A program made the translations under genes and the position numbers. A stretch of 64,000 nt of DNA, taken from Bradyrhizobium sp. dw_411. GTDB taxonomy: Bacteria > Pseudomonadota > Alphaproteobacteria > Rhizobiales > Xanthobacteraceae. Shown piece by piece: positions 52,457-63,020 of this stretch (position 1 is its first letter; each line of letters starts with the position of its first letter). Where the stretch lies: positions 310,001-374,000 of the forward strand of contig NZ_JAAVUY010000006.1 in NCBI RefSeq assembly GCF_018449695.1, in the 5' to 3' direction. Below the pieces are notes generated by a model. The model ran no database searches, was not told the origin of the DNA, and saw nothing but the letters and a program-made list of their open reading frames with translations.

Positions 52457-54469
52457 TCAAGGCTCGACCTTGCACTCGAACCGGCCGCCCATGGATGCCA
52501 CGGGATCGGCACCCGTGCAGGGGATACCGGCCACGGGATGGCCGTGTCGGTCAATCGCACACCAGTTACCGTCGCGTTTGGCCCAGGCCACGCCGCGGAG
52601 CTTTGGAACGAAATAGACCGGTTCGTCGAACTGCGGCTCGACCATCACCTGCCCGGCGGTGTCGACCAGACCCCATTTGCCATTCTTTAGAAAAGTCAGG
52701 AGACCAAAATCAAGGGCGATACCAACCCGCTCGGCGCCGACGTCGATCCATGTCTCCCCGGTCCTCGACATGATCACGCGTTTGCCATCCGCTTGCGACA
52801 TAATCGCCTGGTTGATGTCGCACATAACACCGGAACGCGGCGCAACGACCCAGGACTGATCCGACAGCCGCAGTACACCGGTTGCGCCCGCGAGCGTAAC
52901 GAATGCGGTATCGTCGGTTCGGCGGCGCGCGGCGGCATCGAATTTCGGCTCAATCAGCCATGAGCCGTCCGACCGCATGAAGCCGCGTTTACCGTCGAGC
53001 GAAGCAACGAAGATATCAAAATGGTTTGAGAGGAAATCGAATTTGGGTTCGATTAGCCTGCGGCCGTCAAGCCCGATACGCCCCCATTTGCCATCGATTT
53101 TAACGTTCTTTGCGTTCGGCCCGGCCCAGGTAATCGCATCAAAATGCACAGGCGTCAGAGGATCGAATCTCGCATCGACCAAGCCGAGCTTGTCACCGAT
53201 TTTCACGGTATATGGCGGGGCGCTGCCGCATGTCGCATCGATCAGCCGCCCCTCCCGCGGCAATAGCGGGCTTCCGTCCTCTTTGAATAACAACCATTCC
53301 TTGTTCTTGACCGCTTCCAACCGACCGTCGGCGCAACGCCGGATGGATTGATCGAAGTCGGCGTCGAGCACCACGCGGCCATCGAGGTCCATCAGTCCCC
53401 ATCGGTCCGCCTTGTTGAAAGCCCAGCCGAACACCGGGTAGTCCTTCTCGCGGAACGAAACCGCTAAATTTATCTGCTGGTAATTTGTTTGGAAAATCCA
53501 AGAGCCGGTTTTGTCGATCACACCGAAGACACCGTCTCGCTCGGCCGAAGTGCGGCCAATACCTGGACTGAATATCCATGCCTTGTCGAAAACCGCACCA
53601 ATAACGAGCTTCCCGTTCCTGTCGATAAAACCAAATTTGCCGTCAAGCTTTACAAGCGCCAAGCCGTCACTCAGAGGACTCACGTCTGCGAACTTCGGCT
53701 CGATGAGCCAACTCCCGTCGATGCGCGCCAGCCCCCATAGCTTGTCCTTTTGCACCCAACGGATCGATGGATCATCTTTGTCGAACATGCGAGGCGGCGA
53801 CGTACCAAACGGCTCGATCCATCTTCCAGAGATATCAATGATGCCCCTTGGGACATATTCGGAAAAGAGAGGTATAGAAACGTAGAAGCCGCCCGACGCG
53901 GTGGTTCCAGACCGATTACCGGAAAAATCCTCACCACCCGTCGTTCCACCCAGTTGCCGGGTTTCCGACACGCGAAAACGATCGGGACTTATGGCCTCGA
54001 TGAACCCGTATTTCGGCTCAATAACCATCTTGCCATCGCGATCGATCAAGCCGGATTTTCCATCGACATCGACCTGCGCGAAGCCAAGCTTGTAGTCGTC
54101 CACGATGCGATATTGCGGCTTGACGATTTCGCGTCCCGTATCGTCGACGAAACCATAAAGACCATTGAGGCGGACCGCGGCCCGGTTGTCCGAGAATGTG
54201 CCGACCCAATCATAGCGCGGAAACACCGCAACCGAGCTGTCGCGATTAACCGCACCACACAGACCACCCGGAAATGCGCACATCGCCAACGGAAACACGG
54301 GTTTGATCAACCCGGGAAAATTATTCGGCGCACGGTCGGCTGCGATCTGGCCCTCAAGGATGGCCTTACCCGCTGGCGTCAGCTCAGGCGGCTTGTCCTG
54401 CGCAAGCGCGCCGTGTGACATCGACGCGACAAACCATACAAAGACATTCAACCAGAGCCGCGCAGCCAT
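52457..54469 (-). CDS. exported WG-repeat protein
   Basis: A 670-residue protein with a signal peptide ending GALAQ (about residue 24). Nearly all of it is WG repeats (about 12-13 units of 35-50 residues), each a beta hairpin with cores such as WGLMDLDGRVVL, FGFIDRNGKLVI, WGLVDTAGQVMVEPQF, SGLIDRDGKMVIEPKY. WG repeat proteins are beta-propeller-like or solenoidal scaffolds; this one is predicted to be periplasmic or outside. Function not known. The repeats here are fairly divergent from each other, so the array is old rather than recently expanded. Confidence 0.87.
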   Translation of the reverse strand: MAARLWLNVFVWFVASMSHGALAQDKPPELTPAGKAILEGQIAADRAPNNFPGLIKPVFPLAMCAFPGGLCGAVNRDSSVAVFPRYDWVGTFSDNRAAVRLNGLYGFVDDTGREIVKPQYRIVDDYKLGFAQVDVDGKSGLIDRDGKMVIEPKYGFIEAISPDRFRVSETRQLGGTTGGEDFSGNRSGTTASGGFYVSIPLFSEYVPRGIIDISGRWIEPFGTSPPRMFDKDDPSIRWVQKDKLWGLARIDGSWLIEPKFADVSPLSDGLALVKLDGKFGFIDRNGKLVIGAVFDKAWIFSPGIGRTSAERDGVFGVIDKTGSWIFQTNYQQINLAVSFREKDYPVFGWAFNKADRWGLMDLDGRVVLDADFDQSIRRCADGRLEAVKNKEWLLFKEDGSPLLPREGRLIDATCGSAPPYTVKIGDKLGLVDARFDPLTPVHFDAITWAGPNAKNVKIDGKWGRIGLDGRRLIEPKFDFLSNHFDIFVASLDGKRGFMRSDGSWLIEPKFDAAARRRTDDTAFVTLAGATGVLRLSDQSWVVAPRSGVMCDINQAIMSQADGKRVIMSRTGETWIDVGAERVGIALDFGLLTFLKNGKWGLVDTAGQVMVEPQFDEPVYFVPKLRGVAWAKRDGNWCAIDRHGHPVAGIPCTGADPVASMGGRFECKVEP

Positions 54470-54612
54470 CGTGCTTTGTCCTACCCGTTCGACGTGTCAT
54501 CGACTGGGTAGGAACGATCCATGGCGGGAGCATGTCGGAGTTGAGTTAAACCCGAACACAATCACAGCATGTCCAGATCGGCTCGCACCGATCTGAACAC
54601 ACAAGCTTCACC

Positions 54613-56676
54613 TCACGCCGCAACACGATGCGCGGCGATGATCTGGTCGGCGGCGCGGCCTGAGACTTCGGCCATGCGGTCGAACTGCCGGGTGAAGCTG
54701 CCGGCGCCCGCCGTTGCCGATCGCAATTCAACGATCAGTTCACCGATCTCGGCTTCCGGCATCATGGCGCGGACGCGGTCCCATCCCGGCCAGCCCTCGC
54801 GGGTGTCGAAGCCGAGAATCTGCCCGCGCCGTCCCGACAGGATCGCGTTGATCTTCGCGGTGGCCTCGGTGGGACAGACGATCTCCACCACATGGATCGG
54901 CTCCAGCAGCACCGGCTGGCATTGCGGCAGCGCTTCGGAGACGCCGATCCGCGCCGCAGTCCGGAACGCGAGGTCGGAGGAATCCACGCTGTGATAGGAG
55001 CCGTCGGTCAGCGTCACCTGCACATCGATGACGGGAAAGCCGAGCGGCCCGCGCAGCAATCCATCCACCACGCCCTCCTCCACCGCGCCGATATAATTGC
55101 GCGGCACCGCACCACCGACGACCTTTTCGTGAAACTCAAAGCCGCCGCCGCGCGTCATCGGCTTGATCTCCAGCACCACATCGCCGAACTGACCGTGGCC
55201 GCCGGATTGTTTCTTGTGGCGACCGCGCTGGGTGATCGGTTTGCGGATGGTCTCCTGATAGCCGATCGTCGGCGGATGCGACTGGACGTTGACGCCGAAG
55301 CGCTCGCGCAGCCGCTCCAGCGCGACCCGCAGGTGCATCTCACCCTGCCCCCACAACACGATGTCGTGGGTTTGCGGATTGTGGATCATGGTCAGCGAAG
55401 GATCTTCCTCATTCAGGCGCAGCAAGGCCTGGCCGAGTTTGACGTCGTCCTTGCGATCGCTTGCCGAAAGCGCCAGCGCCAGCACCGGCGGCAACGGTTC
55501 GACGCGCACCAGCGCCGATGGCGCAGTCTTGCCGCCCGACAGCGTGTCGCCGGTCTTGACGGTATCGAGCTTGCCGAGTGCGACGGTGTCGCCGGCCTCG
55601 GCCGCGGCGCGCTTGGTATCATGCGCGCAATTAATCGCCGTTATCCCCGACACCCGGCCGCTTTCGCCGGAGGATGATTGCAATGTCGCACCGTCGTCGA
55701 GATGACCGGCGAGCAACCGCGTCAGCGACAGCTTGCCGCCGTGCTGCAGATGCACGGTCTTGAACACGTAACCCAGCGCATCCTTGTGCGAAGACGCGCC
55801 AAGACGCTTTGCGGTCTCGGCAACGCCGGGCGCTTCATGCCGCAGCGCCTTCATCAGCCGCAACACGCCGTTCTCGCGCATCGCCGAACCCAACAGCACC
55901 GGACAGATCAGCCCTTCGCGCAATTCGCGGGCGAGATCGTCGAACACCGCATCGCGTGGCGGCGGAACGTCCTCGAGCAATTGCTCCATCAGCGCGTCAT
56001 CGTGATCGGCGAGTTTTTCCAGCATCGAGAAACGGGCTTCCTTCTCGCGGTCGAGATCGCCGCCGGCCAATGCCACCACTTCGGAGGCCTTGTGTTCGCG
56101 ATAGACAAAGGCGCGCTCCAGCGCCAGATCGACGAAGCCCGCGATCAGATCGCCGTTCCAGATCGGAATCTGGCGCAGCACCAGCGGAATCCGCGACGCC
56201 GGCTGCAAGGTCGCGAGCGTCTCGCGGATGCGCTTGTTGGCGCGGTCGATCTTGTTGAGAAACAGAAAGCGCGGAATCCCGAGATCCTCGAGCTCGCGCA
56301 GGATGATCTGAAGCTGCGGCAGCTTGCGTTCGTCGGCTTCGCACACCACCACCGCGGCATCGACCGCGGGCAGCGCGGCGCGCATGTCGTGCGCGAATTC
56401 CACCGAGCCCGGACAATCGATGAAGGTGTAGCTGTCGCCCATGAAGTTCGCCGTGGCGGCGGTCAGTCCGACGCCCATTTTGTGGCGGCGGGCCTCGGGG
56501 CTGGCATCGCCGACCGAGGTTCCGGCATCGACGCTGCCGGCGCGCGGGATGGCGCCAGTGCGCGCCAATATTGCTTCGAGAAGTGTGGTCTTGCCGCTTT
56601 GGAAAGGGCCCACCAGTGCAATGCACCGTGAGCCCGATTCTTTAGGACCTGGGGGACTTCTGACGTCATGTCCCAT
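54613..56676 (-). CDS. EF-G-like translational GTPase paralogue
   Basis: The ATG at 56676, with GAGGAGG upstream, gives 687 residues; a longer frame to 56739 is not family-like. GTPase loop G1 is GPFQSGKTT (residues 23-31), G3 is DCPGS (87-91), G4 NKID (141-144). Domains II to V of EF-G follow. In canonical EF-G G3 is DTPGH, and the His activates water; here the residue is Ser91, and the switch I RGITI motif is absent. The protein is the FusA2-like paralogue type, not the essential EF-G that sits in the rps-tuf operon. Role unclear: could be a specialised or hydrolysis-poor factor. Confidence 0.87.
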   Translation of the reverse strand: MGHDVRSPPGPKESGSRCIALVGPFQSGKTTLLEAILARTGAIPRAGSVDAGTSVGDASPEARRHKMGVGLTAATANFMGDSYTFIDCPGSVEFAHDMRAALPAVDAAVVVCEADERKLPQLQIILRELEDLGIPRFLFLNKIDRANKRIRETLATLQPASRIPLVLRQIPIWNGDLIAGFVDLALERAFVYREHKASEVVALAGGDLDREKEARFSMLEKLADHDDALMEQLLEDVPPPRDAVFDDLARELREGLICPVLLGSAMRENGVLRLMKALRHEAPGVAETAKRLGASSHKDALGYVFKTVHLQHGGKLSLTRLLAGHLDDGATLQSSSGESGRVSGITAINCAHDTKRAAAEAGDTVALGKLDTVKTGDTLSGGKTAPSALVRVEPLPPVLALALSASDRKDDVKLGQALLRLNEEDPSLTMIHNPQTHDIVLWGQGEMHLRVALERLRERFGVNVQSHPPTIGYQETIRKPITQRGRHKKQSGGHGQFGDVVLEIKPMTRGGGFEFHEKVVGGAVPRNYIGAVEEGVVDGLLRGPLGFPVIDVQVTLTDGSYHSVDSSDLAFRTAARIGVSEALPQCQPVLLEPIHVVEIVCPTEATAKINAILSGRRGQILGFDTREGWPGWDRVRAMMPEAEIGELIVELRSATAGAGSFTRQFDRMAEVSGRAADQIIAAHRVAA

Positions 56677-56817
56677 TGCCGCCTCCTCAGTTGGAGCTCG
56701 GCCCTTGATTGGGTCGGCGGAGGGATGCTCCCCCCGCAACGAGAATTTGGCAATCGGAAAGTGTCGCTGCAGTGCAAGGTGGTCAATGCGAGCGATAGAA
56801 GGCGGAACAAGGCACCG

Positions 56818-56840
56818 TCATTGCGAGCCAACGCAATGAC
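56818..56840. repeat. family A repeat, minimal form
   Basis: GTCATTGCG-AGCCAA-CGCAATGAC: a 9-bp stem with a six-base loop, the two ends of family A joined with the middle deleted. It lies between the EF-G-like gene start and the DUF992 gene end, 23 bases after the latter's stop. Confidence 0.7.
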
Positions 56841-56863
56841 GGCGAGAGCGACGTGCTCGACCC

Positions 56864-57349
56864 TTAACGTCCCGGACGAAGTTCCAGGCTTTCGAGCCCG
56901 GCTGCGACACTGAGACCGACCTGGCCCTGCACGCTGAGCGGCTGCAACGCGATCGAATTGTTCGAACCGCCGACCAGCACGTTGCCGCCGACCCCGACGC
57001 CAACCGCGGCGCTGCCCTGCGCGCCGGCATAATTGCCGGAGAGATCGCCAGGCCCGAGCCGGGCGACCGGCGCATAGACGCCCCAGGCCAGAGCGGATTC
57101 TTCGGTGATGCCAAGATCGACGCCGACCTTGCGGATGGTCGCGACGTAGCGATCGTCCGGCACGCCCGCAACACGCAGCACGCAGCCAAGATTGGTGACG
57201 GAACCGACGATAAAGCCGATGCTCGCACCGCCGCGGCATTCGAGAATGCCGACCTGGACGCGCTGCATCGGCTGTTGTGCATTGGCGCCACTGAGCGATG
57301 CAACGAACGTGGTGAGAACGGCCCCGGCGAGGAGGAATGAGCGGCGCAT
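56864..57349 (-). CDS. DUF992 exported protein, copy 1
   Basis: The ATG at 57349 (GGAG upstream) gives 161 residues with a signal peptide ending GANAQ. The mature part matches DUF992: VGILECRGGASIGFIVGSV, YVATIRKVGVDLGIT and the glycine-rich NVLVGGSNNSIALQPLSVQG. Two Cys (in ECRGG and GCVLR) probably form a disulfide. Function unknown; the family is almost confined to Rhizobiales. Paralogous to the next gene at 57566. Confidence 0.85.
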   Translation of the reverse strand: MRRSFLLAGAVLTTFVASLSGANAQQPMQRVQVGILECRGGASIGFIVGSVTNLGCVLRVAGVPDDRYVATIRKVGVDLGITEESALAWGVYAPVARLGPGDLSGNYAGAQGSAAVGVGVGGNVLVGGSNNSIALQPLSVQGQVGLSVAAGLESLELRPGR

Positions 57350-57503
57350 GAAAAAATCTCCGGCTGAAGAGTGTGATGCGAGCAGAGAATTATAGAGCGC
57401 CCTGCCCCGGACGCCGGGCCTGTCTATGACACAACATCTATGGGCACGCCAGATTTGCCGCACAGCAAACCTGTCAGAAACCATCCAACATGAACAACCC
57501 TAT

Positions 57504-57527
57504 AAAAAAGGCCCGCTGGCGCGGGCC
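57504..57527 (-). terminator. rho-independent terminator of the second DUF992 gene
   Basis: GGCCCGC-TGGC-GCGGGCC forms a 7-bp GC-rich stem; read leftward it is followed by TTTTTTATA. It begins 39 bases after the stop of the gene at 57566-58087. Confidence 0.85.
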
Positions 57528-57565
57528 TCTTTCATTAAAGTTATTGGTTTCAGCCGTTTTCGGTT

Positions 57566-58087
57566 TCAACCGTGACGGTGATGCCGATAATGCCGGTGCC
57601 CGATCCGGACCGGCACCAATTCGATATCCGCGATACCGGCCGCGACGTTCAAACCGGTCTGGCCCTGCACGCTGAGCGGCTGCAGCCCGTAGGAATTCTG
57701 CGCACCGCCGACAAGGAAGTTGCCGCCGAAACCAACGCCAACCGACGCGTTGGCGCCGACGCCGCCGTAATTGCCCGCGAGTTCGCCACGTTGAATCTGG
57801 CCGCTCGGCGCGCTCACCGCCCAGGAAAATTTGGTCTGGTCGGTAAAGCCGAGATCGACGCCGTAGCGGTGCACCGTGGCGATGTAGGGCTCGGGACGGC
57901 GGCCCTCGCTCTGGAAGACGCATTCGAGACTGGTCACCGAGCCGACGACGAAGCCGATATTCTGACCGCCCTCGCATTGCAGGATACCGGCGCGTACCGG
58001 CGGGAGCGCATTGGCGGTCGCAACCGACGCAACCAGCGAGGCGACGGCGATGCCAAGGACAGCGACGCCAAGGGTCGTAAATTTCAT
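57566..58087 (-). CDS. DUF992 exported protein, copy 2
   Basis: The ATG at 58087 gives 173 residues; a GGAG is 12 bases upstream. Signal peptide ends TANALPP. The mature part is DUF992: AGILQCEGGQNIGFVVGSV, YIATVHRYGVDLGFTD and GNFLVGGAQNSYGLQPLSVQG (in part). It ends in a His/Arg tail (GHRHYRHHRHG) absent from copy 1, a potential metal-binding site. The downstream terminator separates it from copy 1. Confidence 0.85.
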   Translation of the reverse strand: MKFTTLGVAVLGIAVASLVASVATANALPPVRAGILQCEGGQNIGFVVGSVTSLECVFQSEGRRPEPYIATVHRYGVDLGFTDQTKFSWAVSAPSGQIQRGELAGNYGGVGANASVGVGFGGNFLVGGAQNSYGLQPLSVQGQTGLNVAAGIADIELVPVRIGHRHYRHHRHG

Positions 58088-58227
58088 GAGTTTCGATCTC
58101 CGCAAGAGGAACTGAAAGTGGAACTGAGTTTGCGGGCGGGACAGGAAGGAAGCGCCGTGTCCAAAACAAGGCGCTTCCAAACTATCGCCGTCAAAACATC
58201 AAGAACTCAAAGCGGGATGTGATTTGA

Positions 58228-59571
<1,344 letters not shown>

Positions 59572-59623
59572 TTAAAGGCCGCGATTTAGGGTCGGCGCAA
59601 TATTCATAAAATTCTGCGGCGAA

Positions 59624-60898
59624 ATGGCTTATTTCCGGCAAAGTCCGTGGTGGAACGCCTTGCGGTCCGGCGCATGGCTAACCGCTGCGCGGATCCGCGG
59701 CTACAGCCTGATCCTGCTCGGCATCAGCGTGATCGCGCTGGTGGGCTGGACCCTGCTGTCGGACGGCCTGATCGATCGTAACGGCAAGCCGATCGGGACC
59801 GATTTCTCGAGCTTCTACGCCGCCGGTTCGCTCGTTCTCGATGGCCGGGCCGGCGATGTCTACAACATGGCCGCCCATTATGCCCGCGAGCAGCAGATAT
59901 TCGGTCAGGCCACACCCTATTATGGCTGGCTGTATCCGCCGATCTTCCTGTTGCTGGCGGTGCCGCTCGCCTCGATGCCGTATCCGGTGGCGCTGGCGGT
60001 CTGGCAATTTGGCAGCTTTGCGTTCTACCTCGCCGTGATCGGCCTCATCGTCGGCGGTATCGGCAAACGCCGAGCAGCGATCGGCTCGACATGGCTTTTG
60101 GTCGCCGCCGGCTTTCCCGCGGTCTTGATCAACCTCGGCCATGGTCAGAACGGCTTTCTCACCGCCGGACTATTTGGCGCGGCATTGCTGGCGCTGCCCT
60201 CCCGTCAAATCCTCGCCGGCGTGCTGTTCGGTCTTCTCGCCTACAAGCCGCAATTTGCGCTGGTCATCCCGATAGCCTTGCTCGCCGCCGGCCAATGGCG
60301 CGCCATCTTTGCCGCAGGGATCACCGTGGTAGCGCTGGTAGCCGTCACAAGCCTGATCTTCGGCTTTGATCTGTGGCTTGCGTTCGCCGCGTCTACCGAG
60401 ACGTCGCGCAAACTGCTGCTAGAGCAGGGTGACGTCGGATTCGAAAAACTCCAGAGCGTGTTTGCGGCGGTGCGGATGTGGGGCGGCGGCATCCCGTTCG
60501 CCTATGCGATCCAGGGCATCGTATCAATCGCGGTGGTGTGCGGCACCGCGTGGATATGGTCGTCGGCTTGCAACCGCGACCTCAAATCGGCACTCCTCGC
60601 CGTCGCGACGCTATTGGCTTCGCCGCACGTTCTCGACTACGACCTCGTGGTGCTCGCGGTCGCGATTGCATTTTTTGTCCGCCACGGCATCGGCCACGGT
60701 TTTCGCGACTTCGAAATCAGCGTGTTGGCCGCGGCCTGGATCGTGCCGTTGCTGTCGCGCGGCATTGCCGGCATCACCGGCATTCCCCTCGGCTTGTTGG
60801 TGTTGCTGGCGCTGTATGTTGTCACCTTGCGGCGCGCGATGTCCGATCGCGAACACGTCAACGTGGTGGGCGATCGCCACGGAATCGCGCAAGCGTGA
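59624..60898 (+). CDS. GT87/DUF2029-like polytopic membrane protein
   Basis: A 424-residue protein with about ten to eleven hydrophobic segments. DUF2029/GT87 marks: GTDFSSFYAAG near residues 58-68, WLYPPIFLLLAVPL near 102-115, GHGQNGFLTAGLFG near 167-180, and the family YKPQF segment (LLAYKPQFALVIP). These are polyprenol-phosphate-sugar-dependent mannosyl-type transferases in Actinobacteria and uncharacterised in proteobacteria. The catalytic Asp is likely D60 in TDFSS. Function uncertain. Divergent from aatA. Confidence 0.82.
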   Translation: MAYFRQSPWWNALRSGAWLTAARIRGYSLILLGISVIALVGWTLLSDGLIDRNGKPIGTDFSSFYAAGSLVLDGRAGDVYNMAAHYAREQQIFGQATPYYGWLYPPIFLLLAVPLASMPYPVALAVWQFGSFAFYLAVIGLIVGGIGKRRAAIGSTWLLVAAGFPAVLINLGHGQNGFLTAGLFGAALLALPSRQILAGVLFGLLAYKPQFALVIPIALLAAGQWRAIFAAGITVVALVAVTSLIFGFDLWLAFAASTETSRKLLLEQGDVGFEKLQSVFAAVRMWGGGIPFAYAIQGIVSIAVVCGTAWIWSSACNRDLKSALLAVATLLASPHVLDYDLVVLAVAIAFFVRHGIGHGFRDFEISVLAAAWIVPLLSRGIAGITGIPLGLLVLLALYVVTLRRAMSDREHVNVVGDRHGIAQA

Positions 60899-61076
60899 TC
60901 TGATTTGTCGGGCCGTGTTGGCATGATTTTCTGCGCGTTTGCAGTGCGGCAAAGGTTTTCGACCTTTTCCATGTTCGAGACCTTGCGACCGCGCTGCATC
61001 GGCATCATTGTTTAGCCGCGTTGCAGCGTGACAAGGCGCCTCGTGTGCGCGCATACGTCGCATCTCATCTCTCGAA

Positions 61077-61742
61077 ATGAAATCTGGAATGTACAAGCTC
61101 TATTCAATGCAGCGCTCCGGCAACAGCTACAAGGTCCGCCTTGCGCTGGCGTTTCTGAACGCGCCCTACCACGCAATCGAGATCGACATTCTGCATGGCG
61201 AAAGCCGCACGCCGGATTTTCTCGCGATGAATCCCAGCGGCCAGGTCCCGCTGCTCGAAGTTGCCGAGGGACGCTACCTCGCCGAATCCAACGCCATTCT
61301 CTGGTATGTCGCCGGCGGCACCCCGCTTGCACCCGACACGCGGATCGAACGTGCCGAAGCACTGCAATGGATGTTCTTCGAACAGCATGCGCTGGAACCG
61401 AATATCGGCGCCGCCTATTTCTGGCTGTCGCTGGTCAGGGGTGGACGCGACCTGCAAACCCACGCGCTGGAAGACTGGATGGAGCGCGGCTATGCCGCGT
61501 TGCAGGTGATGGAAAATCACCTCAAGACCCACGAATATTTCGCCGCGGGCCAGCTTACGGTCGCCGACATCGCGCTCTACGGCTACACCCATGTCGCCGA
61601 CCGCTGCGACTATGATCTCGCGACCTTCCCGGCGATCCGCGCCTGGCTGCGGCGGGTCGAACAGACCCCCGGCTTCGTCGCGATGGACTGGCGCCCTGGC
61701 ACCGCGGTCGACGAATCGGCCGGCATCGCCGCCGAGGTTTAG
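61077..61742 (+). CDS. glutathione S-transferase family protein
   Basis: A 221-residue GST. Thioredoxin-like N-domain with LYSMQRSGNSYKVRLAL (Ser near residue 13-16 as possible catalytic residue), GQVPLLEVAEGRYLAESNAI around residues 53-73, and a helical C-domain with LTVADIALYGYTHVAD. Paralogous to the GST at 39924 (shared IDILxxESRTPxFLxxNxxGQVP). The start could be M1 (61077) or M5 (61089); neither has a strong ribosome site. Stands alone, followed by a small-protein region. Confidence 0.87.
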   Translation: MKSGMYKLYSMQRSGNSYKVRLALAFLNAPYHAIEIDILHGESRTPDFLAMNPSGQVPLLEVAEGRYLAESNAILWYVAGGTPLAPDTRIERAEALQWMFFEQHALEPNIGAAYFWLSLVRGGRDLQTHALEDWMERGYAALQVMENHLKTHEYFAAGQLTVADIALYGYTHVADRCDYDLATFPAIRAWLRRVEQTPGFVAMDWRPGTAVDESAGIAAEV

Positions 61743-61919
61743 CTGCCAGTTCCGATTCTCGCGAAACCGCACTGAACTGCCGAAATAGCGGGCATAACCT
61801 TATAAACCGCCGTCATTTGGCCATTTTCGAGCGTCTGACCGCCGCAATATTGCCGGCGATCCCGGCGATATCTCGGTGCGCTGTGGGTGATTCGCCCGCG
61901 CATTGAAGGATTTCCGGCC

Positions 61920-62096
61920 ATGACACGGTCGCCGGGCGCAGTGGGCTTTAACGGCCGCACCGCGCCAGTTGCCTCGTCCCGACTGATCGATGCCGTCGCT
62001 GCTTCGCTCGCGATCGGCTCGCTATCCCTGTGCCTGATCGTGGCCCTCACCGTGCTGTCGATCAAGGTCAGCATGGCGATGCCTATACCGGCGTAA
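61920..62096 (+). CDS. small membrane protein, 58 residues
   Basis: The ATG at 61920 gives 58 residues; an upstream GTG (61887) is less likely. A basic N-terminus (TRSPGAVGFNGRTAPVASSR) is followed by one hydrophobic helix (AASLAIGSLSLCLIVALTVL, in part) and a short tail. AAGGATTT lies upstream. No family recognised. A second tiny membrane protein follows at 62157. Confidence 0.5.
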   Translation: MTRSPGAVGFNGRTAPVASSRLIDAVAASLAIGSLSLCLIVALTVLSIKVSMAMPIPA

Positions 62097-62156
62097 ATCC
62101 CGGGCCCATCGCCATTTTGCGCGGCACGCCGCGACGATCAGATTCCCGATCGGATC

Positions 62157-62306
62157 ATGATGAAGTCACCTGTTGTCATTGTCACCGCGGCCCTGACCGT
62201 GGCGATCCTGCTGGCGGCGTCGTTCCTGATCGCGACGGGAACGCGCGGCGAGAACGCGCTCGCCCACACGCCGGCGGGAACGACGCTGACATCGCCGGAG
62301 AGGTAA
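62157..62306 (+). CDS. tiny membrane protein, 49 residues
   Basis: ATG at 62157 (or the next codon), TAA at 62304. The peptide MMKSPVVIVTAALTVAILL continues with one hydrophobic helix and a polar tail ending SPER. Codon use is high-GC at third positions, as in neighbouring genes. CCGATCGGATC before the ATG is a poor ribosome site. Not recognised as a known family; the placement 60 bases after the previous small gene suggests a two-gene unit. Confidence 0.45.
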   Translation: MMKSPVVIVTAALTVAILLAASFLIATGTRGENALAHTPAGTTLTSPER

Positions 62307-62320
62307 TGCATCCCTCGGCC

Positions 62321-62439
62321 GTCATTGCGAGGAGCGTTAGCGACGAAGCAATCCATTCTTTCATCACGCTGTGCGATGGATTGCTTCGCGGAGCCTGTCA
62401 TCGGGCGCGCCTTCGCGCGACCCGTTGGCTCGCAATGAC
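62321..62439. repeat. palindromic intergenic repeat, family A, long form
   Basis: GTCATTGCGAGGAGCGTTAG at the left and TTGGCTCGCAATGAC at the right, with inner AAGCAATCCAT / ATGGATTGCTTCG. Shares the CGGAGCCTGTCATCGGGCGC segment with 1488-1601. Lies between a tiny rightward gene and the convergent DUF486 gene, ten bases before the latter's stop. Confidence 0.85.
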
Positions 62440-62448
62440 GAGGAGGCC

Positions 62449-62802
62449 TCACGACCATTTGTGGAAAATGAAAAACGCCCCGGCAGCGATCAATCCAAAT
62501 CCCAGCGCGTGATTCCATCCCAGCGGCTCCTTCAGGTACAGCACCGAAAAGCCGGCGAACACGATCAGCGTGATCACCTCCTGCATGGTCTTGAGCTGGG
62601 CCGCGCTGTACACCGCGCTGCCCCAGCGATTGGCGGGCACCGCCAGCCAATATTCGAAGAACGCGATACCCCAGCTCACCAGCACTGCCAGCGGCAGCCA
62701 GCTCTCCTTGAACTTCAGATGGCCGTACCAGGCGAAGGTCATGAAGACGTTGGAGGCGAACAGCATCAGGACCGGCAGGACCGACGGCGAAATGGCTGGC
62801 AT
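62449..62802 (-). CDS. DUF486 family membrane protein
   Basis: A 117-residue protein with four hydrophobic helices and the DUF486 marks: ASNVFMTFAWYGHLKF near residues 16-31, FEYWLAVPANRWG near 49-61, and AQLKTMQEVITLIVFAGFS near 67-85. DUF486 proteins belong to the DMT superfamily as a single four-helix unit and probably work as dimers. Substrate unknown. ATG at 62802 is the natural start. Confidence 0.88.
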   Translation of the reverse strand: MPAISPSVLPVLMLFASNVFMTFAWYGHLKFKESWLPLAVLVSWGIAFFEYWLAVPANRWGSAVYSAAQLKTMQEVITLIVFAGFSVLYLKEPLGWNHALGFGLIAAGAFFIFHKWS

Positions 62803-63020
62803 GGATATCCCTTCGAAATTTCAGCGAGCGTAAAATTCCAGCGCTAACAGTTGGGCCTGGAACCGGGTTCCATCCGAAACCACTATCATTCGATCCAAAA
62901 GATCGGAAAGCCGCACCAAATCAGTCAACCGTTCTTTAGGGACATTGGAGGAAAGCCCACCGCCTATGCAACCAACTGTCACGCCGGAGGACTTATTCTC
63001 GTGGAAAAGCGGGAACAGGC

